Positions 6,377 to 12,821 of a DNA stretch of 13,079 bases are shown here, piece after piece. Within the stretch, counting starts at the first letter, position 1; each line of letters starts with the position of its first letter. Origin of the DNA: an uncultured Chromatiaceae bacterium (GTDB lineage Bacteria > Pseudomonadota > Gammaproteobacteria > Enterobacterales > Alteromonadaceae); NCBI GenBank assembly GCA_946482615.1, contig CAMLSF010000106.1, positions 1-13,079 on the forward strand, in the 5' to 3' direction. A program made the position numbers and the translations under genes. The notes under the pieces are model-generated. The model did no database searches. It saw only the letters and a list, made by a program, of their open reading frames with translations, and was not told the DNA's origin.

Positions 6377-7639
6377 ATGTCAGCTCAGTACTACGGTTTA
6401 CACAGCAAAGCCAGAACCAGCCCAACCCGTTTCTATAAAGCCTTTAAACTGGCCAGCCTGACCGCAGCTTTGTTGGTCAGCTTACCCAGCCAGGCCGGTT
6501 TCCCGACTATTTACGGCAAAATTAATGTCAGTGCCCAGCAGTATGATTTCGAAAAGTTAGATTTTCCCCAAACCACACCAGCCACTACTCCTGTTAGCTA
6601 TCAGCATATTGGCGCAACCAGCATAGCAGATGAGCTGGACAATACCTCAGTGGAAAGCAATGCATCCCGTTTTGGTATCCGGGGTGATTTAGACGTGTCG
6701 GCCGATCTGAAAATTATTTATCTGGTGGAATACGGCATAGACACAGACAACGGCACCAATGCCAATGGCCGTGAACTGACTCAGCGCAATATCTACGCCG
6801 GCTTGCAAGGCGAATGGGGTACGCTGCTGCTGGGTAAAAACGATACGCCTTTAAAGACCCTGCAAACCAATACAGTAGTACGGGGCGACATCGACCGTTT
6901 TAACGATGCAGCTTTAGCCGATATCGGCAGTTATCTGGTTGGTGAAAACCGTGCCGATAACGTGATTCAATACAACTCGCCTATTTTCCTTGAAGGTTTT
7001 GAATTCAGTTTTGCCGCAGTACAAAGCGAAGAAACAGGTATAGCGGTCAACGCCAATAATCCACAGGATGACAGTGATTTAGCCAGTGGTTATTCCAGTG
7101 CTTTAACTTACGGTAAATCCAAATGGTTTGTTGGTGTCGCCGTCGACAGCAATGTAGCCACTACAGACGCTATTCGGGTTTTAGGCGAAGTAGCGGTTGG
7201 CCCTGTGAAATTAGGCGCTATTTACCAAACGGCAGAAGCCCATAAAGACACAGACCGTATTAGCCCCTTCTCGACTTTTGTTGGCTCTTCGGTCTCCACT
7301 GCAGGTGCACAAAATGGCCTGAACCCTATCAGCGAATGGGACGGAGCTTCAGGCAATGCCTTTATTGAACAGGATGGTTATGTGCTGAACGCGGCCTGGA
7401 AAGTTGCAGGTCCATGGACAGCAAAAGTTCAGTACGGTAGCTCAACTTCAACCCCAGCCAACAGCAGTTATGGTGATGTGGATCTGACAGCTCTGGCTTT
7501 GGGTGTGGATTACAAATTAAGTGATGCCGCACGGCTTTACAGCTACTACGCTCAGTTAGAAACTGAGGGTGACAGAGCAATTGGTACAGTAAAACCAAAA
7601 GACAGCACTCTGGCTTTGGGCCTGGATTTCAGATTCTGA
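6377..7639 (+). CDS. Outer-membrane porin linked to sulfate uptake
   Basis: A 420-residue general-porin-type beta-barrel protein. The first 40 residues have an extended, basic n-region followed by a hydrophobic core (LASLTAALLVSLPSQA), with likely signal cleavage between Ala40 and Gly41. The mature start FPTIYGKINVSAQ is a typical first porin strand, SRFGIRGDLDVSADLKIIYLVEYG is the next hairpin, and the protein ends LALGLDFRF with the terminal Phe needed for outer-membrane assembly. Amphipathic beta-strands alternate with Asn/Asp/Thr-rich loops throughout. Only 24 bases separate it from sbp, with no terminator between them, so the two are almost certainly co-transcribed and the porin probably serves sulfate or small organosulfur anions; this specificity is inferred from context only. 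The long signal n-region is unusual, but no internal Met offers a shorter start. Confidence 0.88.
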   Translation: MSAQYYGLHSKARTSPTRFYKAFKLASLTAALLVSLPSQAGFPTIYGKINVSAQQYDFEKLDFPQTTPATTPVSYQHIGATSIADELDNTSVESNASRFGIRGDLDVSADLKIIYLVEYGIDTDNGTNANGRELTQRNIYAGLQGEWGTLLLGKNDTPLKTLQTNTVVRGDIDRFNDAALADIGSYLVGENRADNVIQYNSPIFLEGFEFSFAAVQSEETGIAVNANNPQDDSDLASGYSSALTYGKSKWFVGVAVDSNVATTDAIRVLGEVAVGPVKLGAIYQTAEAHKDTDRISPFSTFVGSSVSTAGAQNGLNPISEWDGASGNAFIEQDGYVLNAAWKVAGPWTAKVQYGSSTSTPANSSYGDVDLTALALGVDYKLSDAARLYSYYAQLETEGDRAIGTVKPKDSTLALGLDFRF

Positions 7640-7663
7640 ACACTCATTTAACAGGAGAATTTT

Positions 7664-8659
7664 ATGCAAAGTATCAAAAGTAAATTACTGCTGGCCGCTA
7701 CTGTACTGAGCTTAAGTTCAGGCTTGATGGCCAAAGAGATTACCTTACTGAACGTGTCGTACGACCCGACCCGCGAGTTATACCGGGATTACAACAAAGC
7801 TTTTTCAGCCTACTGGCAGCAAAAAACCGGCGATAGCGTTAAAGTTGAACAGTCGCACGGTGGCTCAGGCAGCCAGTCCCGTTCTGTGATTGATGGTTTA
7901 AGGGCTGACGTAGTGACTTTAGCTTTATCCGGCGATATAGACCCGCTGGCCAAAGTTGGTAAGTTGTTACCGGAAAACTGGGAAAGCCGTTTAGCCGACA
8001 GCAGTGCACCTTACACCTCCACTATTGTATTTCTGGTGCGCAAAGGTAATCCGAAAAATATCAAAGACTGGGACGATTTGGTGAAAGAAGGGGTCGAAGT
8101 GATCACTCCGAATCCAAAAACCTCAGGTGGTGCCCGCTGGAACTATTTAGCAGCCTGGGCTTATGCTGAACAAAAATATGGCTCAGAAGATGCCGCCAAA
8201 GACTTCGTCAGCAAGCTGTTTAAAAACGTGCCCGTACTGGATTCAGGCGCCCGTGGCTCAACTACTACTTTTGTGCAGCGTGGTATAGGTGATGTGTTAT
8301 TGGCCTGGGAAAACGAAGCCTTTTTAGCTGTCAATGAATTAGGCAAAGACAAAATTGAAATCGTAGTGCCGTCCTTGTCTATTCTGGCTGAGCCTTCAGT
8401 GGCTGTCGTAGATAAAAACACAGAAGCCAAAGGCACCACCGAAGTGGCGACAGCCTACCTGCAGTATCTGTACAGCAAAGAAGGCCAACAACTGGCAGCC
8501 AAACATTACTACAGACCCCGTGACAAAGAAGTCGCAGCAGAGTACAGCAAACAGTTCCCACAACTGAAGCTGGTGACTATTGCCGACTTTGGCGGCTGGC
8601 AAAAAGCCCAACCACAACACTTTGGTGACGGCGGCGTTTTTGATCAGATTTATAACTAG
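7664..8659 (+). CDS. sbp: Periplasmic sulfate-binding protein of the sulfate ABC importer
   Basis: The 331-residue product matches Sbp/CysP solute-binding proteins closely in length and motifs. The signal peptide [20 protein letters not shown] ends with cleavage after LMA (residue 23). The mature protein starts with [17 protein letters not shown] and carries the family signatures [15 protein letters not shown] (65-79), which contributes to sulfate binding through main-chain and Ser contacts, and [16 protein letters not shown] (150-165). [27 protein letters not shown] (193-219) is the third conserved block. It captures sulfate (or thiosulfate) in the periplasm for the CysTW permease encoded next. 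The ribosome-binding site AGGAGA is well placed before the ATG. A strong terminator follows, so sbp, like many binding proteins, is expected to be made in excess over the permease. Confidence 0.97.
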   Translation: MQSIKSKLLLAATVLSLSSGLMAKEITLLNVSYDPTRELYRDYNKAFSAYWQQKTGDSVKVEQSHGGSGSQSRSVIDGLRADVVTLALSGDIDPLAKVGKLLPENWESRLADSSAPYTSTIVFLVRKGNPKNIKDWDDLVKEGVEVITPNPKTSGGARWNYLAAWAYAEQKYGSEDAAKDFVSKLFKNVPVLDSGARGSTTTFVQRGIGDVLLAWENEAFLAVNELGKDKIEIVVPSLSILAEPSVAVVDKNTEAKGTTEVATAYLQYLYSKEGQQLAAKHYYRPRDKEVAAEYSKQFPQLKLVTIADFGGWQKAQPQHFGDGGVFDQIYN

Positions 8660-8671
8660 TCAACACAGACA

Positions 8672-8703
8672 AAAAAGCGACAGTAAACAGCTGTCGCTTT
8701 TTG
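8672..8703 (+). terminator. Strong intrinsic terminator between sbp and cysT
   Basis: AAAAAGCGACAG (8672-8683) pairs perfectly with CTGTCGCTTTTT (8691-8702) around a 7-base loop, with the T-run at the end. It lies 12 bases after the sbp stop, inside what is functionally one operon. It should cut down or separate expression of cysTW from porin-sbp. Confidence 0.92.
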
Positions 8704-8706
8704 TCA

Positions 8707-8835
8707 TAGACCTCAAAATAATTGGAGCTGCAGCGCGGCGGCAAGTGATTGAGCCCCCGGGAGCATAGTATCCCTATGTGACTGGGGCGAGAGCGCGTAG
8801 CCAACAAAGCTGCAGTTTCAAGTATGAAGAGGATA
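8707..8835. repeat. ERIC-type intergenic repeat, copy 2, within the sulfate operon
   Basis: This is the better-preserved copy. It is about 127 bp long, bounded by TA at 8707-8708 and 8834-8835, with short inverted ends (GACCTC and GAGG), which fits the size and TA target of ERIC elements. The outer stem is 8724-8734 with 8809-8819, the central arm is GCCCC/GGGGC (8753-8757, 8784-8788), and the cap is CATAG/CTATG (8764-8768, 8774-8778). The orientation is the same as copy 1. Because it sits between the sbp terminator and the cysT ribosome-binding site, read-through cysT mRNA would carry the folded element about 20 bases upstream of its start codon. Confidence 0.88.
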
Positions 8836-8840
8836 ACCAC

Positions 8841-8848
8841 AAAGGAGG
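8841..8848 (+). promoter_or_regulatory. Near-perfect Shine-Dalgarno fixing a TTG start for cysT
   Basis: AAAGGAGG lies 9 bases before TTG at 8858. No ATG or GTG is available near this position in the same frame, and the encoded N-terminus (MKKSSWLKP) is a plausible permease start, so the ribosome-binding site decides for TTG. Confidence 0.8.
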
Positions 8849-8857
8849 TTCCTTATC

Positions 8858-9700
8858 TTGAAAAAATCATCCTGGCTAAAGCCCACAGTATTACCCGGCT
8901 TTGGCTTATCACTCGGTTTTGCCACCTTTTATTTAAGCGTCATAGTGCTGCTGCCTTTGGCTGCCTTGCTGGGCCAGAGCCTGACCTTAAGCTGGGCCGA
9001 GTTTTGGAAAGTAGTGGCCAGCGACAGGGCTATTGCCAGTTATCAGCTGACCTTTGGCGCCTCTTTTATTGCAGCAGCTGTCAATCTGGTGTTTGGTTTA
9101 ATAGTGGCCTGGGTGTTAGTACGCTACAACTTCTTTGGTAAAAAGGTGATAGATGCTTTGGTCGACCTGCCTTTTGCTTTACCTACAGCAGTAGCAGGCA
9201 TAGCCTTAACCGCCATTTATGCGCCCAATGGCTGGATTGGCCAGCATTTAAGCGCTTTGGGGATCAAATCCGCTTACAGCCCTTTAGGGGTAACTTTAGC
9301 GCTGATTTTTATCGGTTTACCTTTTGTAGTGCGTACAGTGCAGCCTGTGCTGGAAGATTTGGAAAAAGAAATTGAAGAAGCTGCCGCCAGTTTAGGTGCC
9401 AGCCGCTTACAAACTTTCTGCCGTATTTTATTCCCTGCTTTGTTGCCTTCTTTGCTGACAGGTTTTGCTTTGGCCTTTGCCCGTGCTGTAGGCGAATACG
9501 GTTCAGTGGTCTTTATCAGCGGCAATATGCCGATGAAAACGGAGATCACGCCACTTTTGATCATGACCCGCTTAGAACAGTTTGATTATGCAGGTGCCGC
9601 CGCCCTTGGCTCAGTGATGTTATTGATTTCCTTTATTTTATTGCTGCTGATTAACCTGCTTCAACACTGGAGCAATAACAGACATGGAGCAAAAGCATGA
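8858..9700 (+). CDS. cysT: Sulfate ABC transporter permease CysT (CysU)
   Basis: The 280-residue inner-membrane permease has about six hydrophobic segments. The conserved cytoplasmic EAA loop at about 173-195 (EEAAASLGASRLQTFCRILFP) docks with the ATPase CysA. LVDLPFALPTAVAGIAL (101-117) and ARAVGEYGSVVFISGNMPMKTEI (208-230) are highly typical of CysT. With CysW it forms the sulfate/thiosulfate channel. It starts with TTG behind a very strong ribosome-binding site, and its TGA stop overlaps the cysW ATG (ATGA at 9697-9700), indicating translational coupling. It is separated from sbp by a terminator and an ERIC element, so permease levels are probably much lower than Sbp. No separate promoter was obvious in 8704-8840. 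Confidence 0.96.
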   Translation: MKKSSWLKPTVLPGFGLSLGFATFYLSVIVLLPLAALLGQSLTLSWAEFWKVVASDRAIASYQLTFGASFIAAAVNLVFGLIVAWVLVRYNFFGKKVIDALVDLPFALPTAVAGIALTAIYAPNGWIGQHLSALGIKSAYSPLGVTLALIFIGLPFVVRTVQPVLEDLEKEIEEAAASLGASRLQTFCRILFPALLPSLLTGFALAFARAVGEYGSVVFISGNMPMKTEITPLLIMTRLEQFDYAGAAALGSVMLLISFILLLLINLLQHWSNNRHGAKA

Positions 9701-10584
9701 GCAGTATCCCACTTCATTCACCACATCCTGCTGCCGCAGCTTTACGCAAAGCCACCACAGAACCTTTGTGGGTTCGTCTGCTGTTAACCGGCATAGCTTT
9801 GTTATTTTTAGCCTTATTTCTGGTGCTGCCCCTTATTATTGTGTTTAGTGAAGCTTTTGCCCGGGGTGCAGAACTCTACTGGGCGTCAATCAGCGAACCC
9901 GCCGCTTTACATGCGATCAAACTGACACTGATAGCAGCTGCTATTGCCGTGCCCTGTAACGTGATTTTTGGTCTGGCCGCCAGCTGGGCCATCGCCAAAT
10001 TTCAGTTTAAAGGCCGGCAGTTGCTGATCACCTTAATAGACCTGCCAATAGCAGTCTCGCCTGTGATTGTAGGTTTAAGCCTGATGCTGATTTTTGGCGC
10101 CCGGGGTTATTTAGGTGACTGGCTGATGGACCATGATGTTCGCATTATGTTCGCTGTGCCTGGCATAGTGCTGGCGACTATTTTTATTACCTTTCCTTTT
10201 GTTGCCCGTGAGCTTATTCCACTGATGCAGGAACAAGGCCGGGAGCAGGAAGAAGCGGCTTTAACTTTAGGCGCCAATGGCTGGCAAACCTTTTTCCGTG
10301 TCACTTTACCTTCAGTGAAATGGGCTTTGTTGTACGGCGTGATTTTAGCCAACGCCCGTGCTATGGGTGAGTTTGGTGCTGTCAGTGTAGTGTCTGGGAA
10401 AATTCGCGAGCAAACCAACACCATGCCGCTGCATATCGAAATTTTGTACAACGAATATCAGTTTGCCGCCGCTTTTGCCGTCTCCTCGTTGTTGGCCTTG
10501 CTGGCGTTGGTCACACTGCTGCTGAAATCCTTATTGGAATACAAAGCAGCCAAAGATTTAGCCGGTGCACAACAAGCCCATTAA
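9697..10584 (+). CDS. cysW: Sulfate ABC transporter permease CysW
   Basis: The 295-residue second permease has a short hydrophilic N-terminus (to about residue 24), six hydrophobic segments and the EAA loop at 185-206 (EEEAALTLGANGWQTFFRVTLP). LIDLPIAVSPVIVGLSLML (113-131) and ANARAMGEFGAVSVVSGKIREQT (218-240) are CysW-type signatures. It overlaps cysT by four bases and is expected to pair with it 1:1. In nearly all sulfate importers cysA, encoding the ATPase, follows directly; here no ATP-binding cassette motifs are found in the bases after the stop, and a convergent gene begins about 110 bases on. The transporter must therefore use a CysA encoded elsewhere, or be non-functional. Confidence 0.96.
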   Translation: MSSIPLHSPHPAAAALRKATTEPLWVRLLLTGIALLFLALFLVLPLIIVFSEAFARGAELYWASISEPAALHAIKLTLIAAAIAVPCNVIFGLAASWAIAKFQFKGRQLLITLIDLPIAVSPVIVGLSLMLIFGARGYLGDWLMDHDVRIMFAVPGIVLATIFITFPFVARELIPLMQEQGREQEEAALTLGANGWQTFFRVTLPSVKWALLYGVILANARAMGEFGAVSVVSGKIREQTNTMPLHIEILYNEYQFAAAFAVSSLLALLALVTLLLKSLLEYKAAKDLAGAQQAH

Positions 10585-10596
10585 CCTTTTCTGGCA

Positions 10597-10650
10597 GCAG
10601 CGACTGATCAGCGAAATTCCAGACTGGAAAATCCGCTGGTGAGTTGCTGC
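10597..10650. repeat. Long imperfect hairpin between convergent genes
   Basis: Three stacked stems are visible: GCAGCGACT (10597-10605) with AGTTGCTGC (10642-10650), one G-U; ATCAGCG (10607-10613) with CGCTGGT (10634-10640), one G-U; and TTCCAG (10617-10622) with CTGGAA (10624-10629). It lies between the cysW stop and the end of the minus-strand gene and could terminate both transcripts, but neither side has a T-run, so it may be a repeat element instead. Confidence 0.5.
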
Positions 10651-10693
10651 AGTTGGCCGCTTTGCAAAAAGTGTTTGGCTTGTTCGTCCCGCT

Positions 10694-11335
10694 TTAAATA
10701 GGCCGCAAATTGGTGCCGCATTGAATAATGCAGTCCACGTCATCAGCATCCACTTCATAAATAGCGTCCACCACCTGCTTGATCGAGGTTTCGGCTATCG
10801 CCGTGGCTGAAGGCCGGTTCAGGCCTTTGACCTTATGCACTTCAAAGCCGATATCACTGAAAAAGCGGATCACGTTTTCATCACCCACCTGAGGATAGGG
10901 CGTAATGACAGAGATCTTCTTACAGCCAAATTTTTCCAGCGCGTCTTTAGTGGCCCCGGCCCCGGTGGTTAAACCCAAATCACCAATCTGGTTTTTAATA
11001 TCACGTTCAAAAGCAATATTGCCCTCCAGGCCACCCCAAAAGGTCTCAGCCGACATGCCAAGCATAATGTGATTTACCTTGGCACTGAGTACGTTACGAA
11101 TGGAGTAAGGGATCTCACCACGCATAATTTCCAGAAAACGTTCAAACACCTGGTTGTCGGTTTCACCTGTTTTGGCCACTTCATCGGCCCAGTTACGTAA
11201 CTCAATAAAAAAGCGCGACGGGTGCCAGGTTACGCCATCAATACGTAACTTCTGCAGGTCATACTCCACTCCAGTGTTGGTGGAAGGAATAATGACGCCA
11301 ATTTGAGCACGGCGTGCTATTTGGTAGTTATCCAT
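10694..11335 (-). CDS. Asp/Glu racemase / maleate isomerase-family protein, C-terminally truncated
   Basis: The 213-residue product resembles the maleate cis-trans isomerase/arylmalonate decarboxylase branch of the Asp/Glu racemase superfamily. The N-terminus QIGVIIPSTNTGVEYDL (11-27) is characteristic, followed by MSAETFWGG at 94-102 where relatives carry the first catalytic Cys (Met94 here), LTTGAGATKDAL (122-133), SVITPYPQVGDENV (142-155) and DCIIQCGTNL (201-210) with the second Cys, Cys206. The frame then ends RPI-stop, about 35-45 residues short of the family's usual ~240-250, losing the last strand and helix. The gene starts well (AAGGAG five bases before the ATG), so the 3' end looks broken by a deletion or rearrangement. 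Whether the residual protein folds is doubtful. A divergent GntR regulator is the likely controller. Substrate unknown. Confidence 0.8.
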   Translation of the reverse strand: MDNYQIARRAQIGVIIPSTNTGVEYDLQKLRIDGVTWHPSRFFIELRNWADEVAKTGETDNQVFERFLEIMRGEIPYSIRNVLSAKVNHIMLGMSAETFWGGLEGNIAFERDIKNQIGDLGLTTGAGATKDALEKFGCKKISVITPYPQVGDENVIRFFSDIGFEVHKVKGLNRPSATAIAETSIKQVVDAIYEVDADDVDCIIQCGTNLRPI

Positions 11336-11408
11336 GAAAACTCCTTAATTCGCTGCGCAGCAAAGCTGCCTGATGCTGAAAATCCAGATATATTGCCAAC
11401 TTTGACCT

Positions 11409-11422
11409 AATGATATACCATT
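11409..11422. promoter_or_regulatory. Candidate operator upstream of the racemase-family gene
   Basis: AATGATATACCATT is a 14-bp palindrome with one mismatched pair (AATG-n-TATA-n-CATT). It lies 74 bases upstream of the minus-strand start codon, where promoter and operator are expected, and its size and A/T-rich centre suit a GntR-family dimer. Binding by the neighbouring regulator is inferred. Confidence 0.4.
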
Positions 11423-11575
11423 TAAAACAATTCAAAGCTATAGAATTTATCCGGGATCAACAAGCACAGGTGCAGAGGAACTGAAGACAGCAGCAAAACA
11501 GGCGTAAAACAGCATTCAGAACTAAACAATCAGAGAGAACAAAGGTTAAACAGATCCGATCCGTCATTATCTGCG

Positions 11576-11604
11576 TTTAACTAAAGTATAATCTTTGTTA
11601 TAAT
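11576..11604 (+). promoter_or_regulatory. Probable promoter of the GntR-type regulator gene
   Basis: TTTAAC (11576-11581) and a perfect TATAAT (11599-11604) are 17 bases apart. A second TATAAT at 11587-11592 has only a poor -35. Transcription would begin near 11611, giving a leader of about 125 bases. Confidence 0.65.
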
Positions 11605-11621
11605 TGTTCTAACTCTATAAC
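11597..11621. promoter_or_regulatory. Inverted repeat overlapping the regulator -10: possible autoregulatory site
   Basis: GTTATA (11597-11602) and TATAAC (11616-11621) are inverted arms 13 bases apart that span the -10 box and predicted start site. A protein bound here would block transcription of the GntR-type gene. Its sequence differs from the 11409-11422 palindrome, so the same regulator need not bind both. Confidence 0.3.
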
Positions 11622-11737
11622 ATAGTAACTTGCTATTTTTTTAAGCGTTTCACAAAAACCGGTGACTCGGGCTATGCTGAGTGCAACTGAATAAAACTCA
11701 CTGCCCCGGTAAAATCACCCTCAAAAAGAATGAGCTT

Positions 11738-12511
11738 ATGACATTTGAACAACTGTTAGCTGATCCACGCTTAAAACAAGCCATCTTAAGCGACGTACCT
11801 ACTCCGCTGTACCATCAGGTGTATTTGTTTCTGAAGGAAAAAATTCATCTGGGCGAGATCCCTTATGGCGAAAAAATGCCAACAGAGCATCAATTATCCG
11901 ATGTATTTGGGGTATCCAGAATTACCGCCAAACGCGCTATGGATGAGTTGGCCGAAGAAGGTTATATCAGCCGTCACAGAGGCAAAGGTTCCCATGTGAC
12001 CTATAAGCATCGTGCCGAGCAGTTAAACGCCCCTATTTCCGGTTTACTGGAAAGCCTTGCCATTATGGGCCGTGAAACTCAGGTGCAGTCACTGATGTTC
12101 CGCAAAGCTATTCCGCCACTGGATATTCAGGAGCGTTTTGGTATTGATGGCGAAACCCAGCTGATCCAATCACAACGGGTACGTTTGTCAGACGGCATAC
12201 CTTTTGGTTACTACGGCAGCTGGACCCGTGATATAGGCAATGTGTACAGCGAAGAAAACCTGCTGAAAATGTCACGTATGGATATCTTCCGTATGGCCGG
12301 TATTGAGCTGCATCTTGGCAAAGTGAAACAGTCCGTGACTGCAACTTTGTCGAATGTGGATACCGCCATGCACTTAGGTATTCCGACAGGTAAACCACTG
12401 CTGGTACTGGACCGTTCCATGTACGACAAAAACGGCGAACTTTTTGATCATATGTATGCCGTATACCGCCCGGACCAATACCAGTTTGAGATGGAATTTT
12501 CGATGAAGTAA
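11738..12511 (+). CDS. GntR-family transcriptional regulator with UTRA domain (HutC subfamily)
   Basis: From the ATG at 11738 the product has 257 residues. Residues 22-90 form the winged helix-turn-helix of GntR proteins: PLYHQVYLFLKEKIHLGEIPYG, then KMPTEHQLSDVFGVSRITAKRAMDEL, then the wing EGYISRHRGKGSHV. Residues ~98-253 are a UTRA ligand-binding domain, with ISGLLESLAIMG, SQRVRLSDGIPFGYY, and the terminal LVLDRSMYDKNGELFDHMYAVYRPDQYQFE. Such regulators are usually repressors released by a small metabolite. An upstream in-frame GTG at 11681 would add 19 residues that look unlike a GntR N-terminus, so the ATG is preferred, although its ribosome-binding site is weak. It is divergent from the racemase-family gene, the most likely target. 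The effector is unknown. Confidence 0.92.
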   Translation: MTFEQLLADPRLKQAILSDVPTPLYHQVYLFLKEKIHLGEIPYGEKMPTEHQLSDVFGVSRITAKRAMDELAEEGYISRHRGKGSHVTYKHRAEQLNAPISGLLESLAIMGRETQVQSLMFRKAIPPLDIQERFGIDGETQLIQSQRVRLSDGIPFGYYGSWTRDIGNVYSEENLLKMSRMDIFRMAGIELHLGKVKQSVTATLSNVDTAMHLGIPTGKPLLVLDRSMYDKNGELFDHMYAVYRPDQYQFEMEFSMK

Positions 12512-12681
12512 CACCGCAGCGCTGGCACTCTGCTGCGTTGCGGCCCAAGTCTCTGGCCCTGAGGCCATTAAAAAGGAACTGAGAGCAGGTAAGTACTGCA
12601 ATAACCAACAAAGGCGTACCAAACAGCGACGCGCTTACAACAATCCAACTGCGATTGCGGGGCCTGTTTGAAGCTACATTA

Positions 12682-12699
12682 ATCACCATTATCAGTGAT
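12682..12699. promoter_or_regulatory. Operator-like box 1 upstream of the HipB-like gene
   Basis: ATCACCATTATCAGTGAT: 18 bp with ATCAC/GTGAT arms. Centre at 12690.5. First of three related boxes with centres 49 bp apart. Confidence 0.65.
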
Positions 12700-12730
12700 C
12701 AATTAAAATAATCTCCGTCAAAGCGCTATA

Positions 12731-12748
12731 TTCACCGTTATTGGTGAT
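12731..12748. promoter_or_regulatory. Operator-like box 2
   Basis: TTCACCGTTATTGGTGAT: 18 bp; TCACC-N6-GGTGA is the most symmetric of the three. Centre at 12739.5, exactly 49 bp from box 1. Confidence 0.65.
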
Positions 12749-12775
12749 TATAGTGGTGCTTTGCAAAAACCGGCC

Positions 12776-12781
12776 TATAAT
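12776..12781 (+). promoter_or_regulatory. Consensus -10 box of the HipB-like gene
   Basis: TATAAT, two bases of which overlap box 3; the start site would fall inside that box near 12788. The -35 region (about 12753-12758, GTGGTG) is poor. A repressor bound to box 3 would directly block initiation. Confidence 0.6.
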
Positions 12782-12797
12782 CACCATATTCAGTGAT
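12780..12797. promoter_or_regulatory. Operator-like box 3, overlapping the promoter
   Basis: ATCACCATATTCAGTGAT: 18 bp with the same arms as box 1. Centre at 12788.5, exactly 49 bp from box 2, and covering the predicted transcription start. Confidence 0.7.
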
Positions 12798-12821
12798 TAA
12801 TTGAGCAAGGCCTTTTCTATC

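Noticed and set aside
4710..8820. Idea that the repeated 100-base structured element before the lyase and before cysT is a new sulfur-responsive riboswitch.
   Set aside because: Its core matches the ERIC family in sequence, length and TA ends, so a dispersed repeat explains it better; location next to sulfur genes is then coincidental unless regulation is shown.
10558..10758. Minus-strand ORFs overlapping the end of cysW and the racemase-family gene.
   Set aside because: The 66-codon frame is an out-of-phase shadow of the racemase gene and lacks protein-like composition; only the shorter two-offset tail is mentioned, as a tentative scar.
12512..12660. An open stretch of about 50 codons after the GntR gene (frame containing GPEAIKKELRAGKYC) that might be a gene remnant.
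   Set aside because: It has no start codon or ribosome-binding site and I could not link it to a known family. A CGCAGC/GCTGCG hairpin at its start lacks a T-run, so no terminator is called either.
12108..12689. 193-codon minus-strand ORF across the GntR gene.
   Set aside because: It is antisense to a well-supported GntR/UTRA gene, with Arg/Ser/Cys/His-rich shadow-type composition and no ribosome-binding site.
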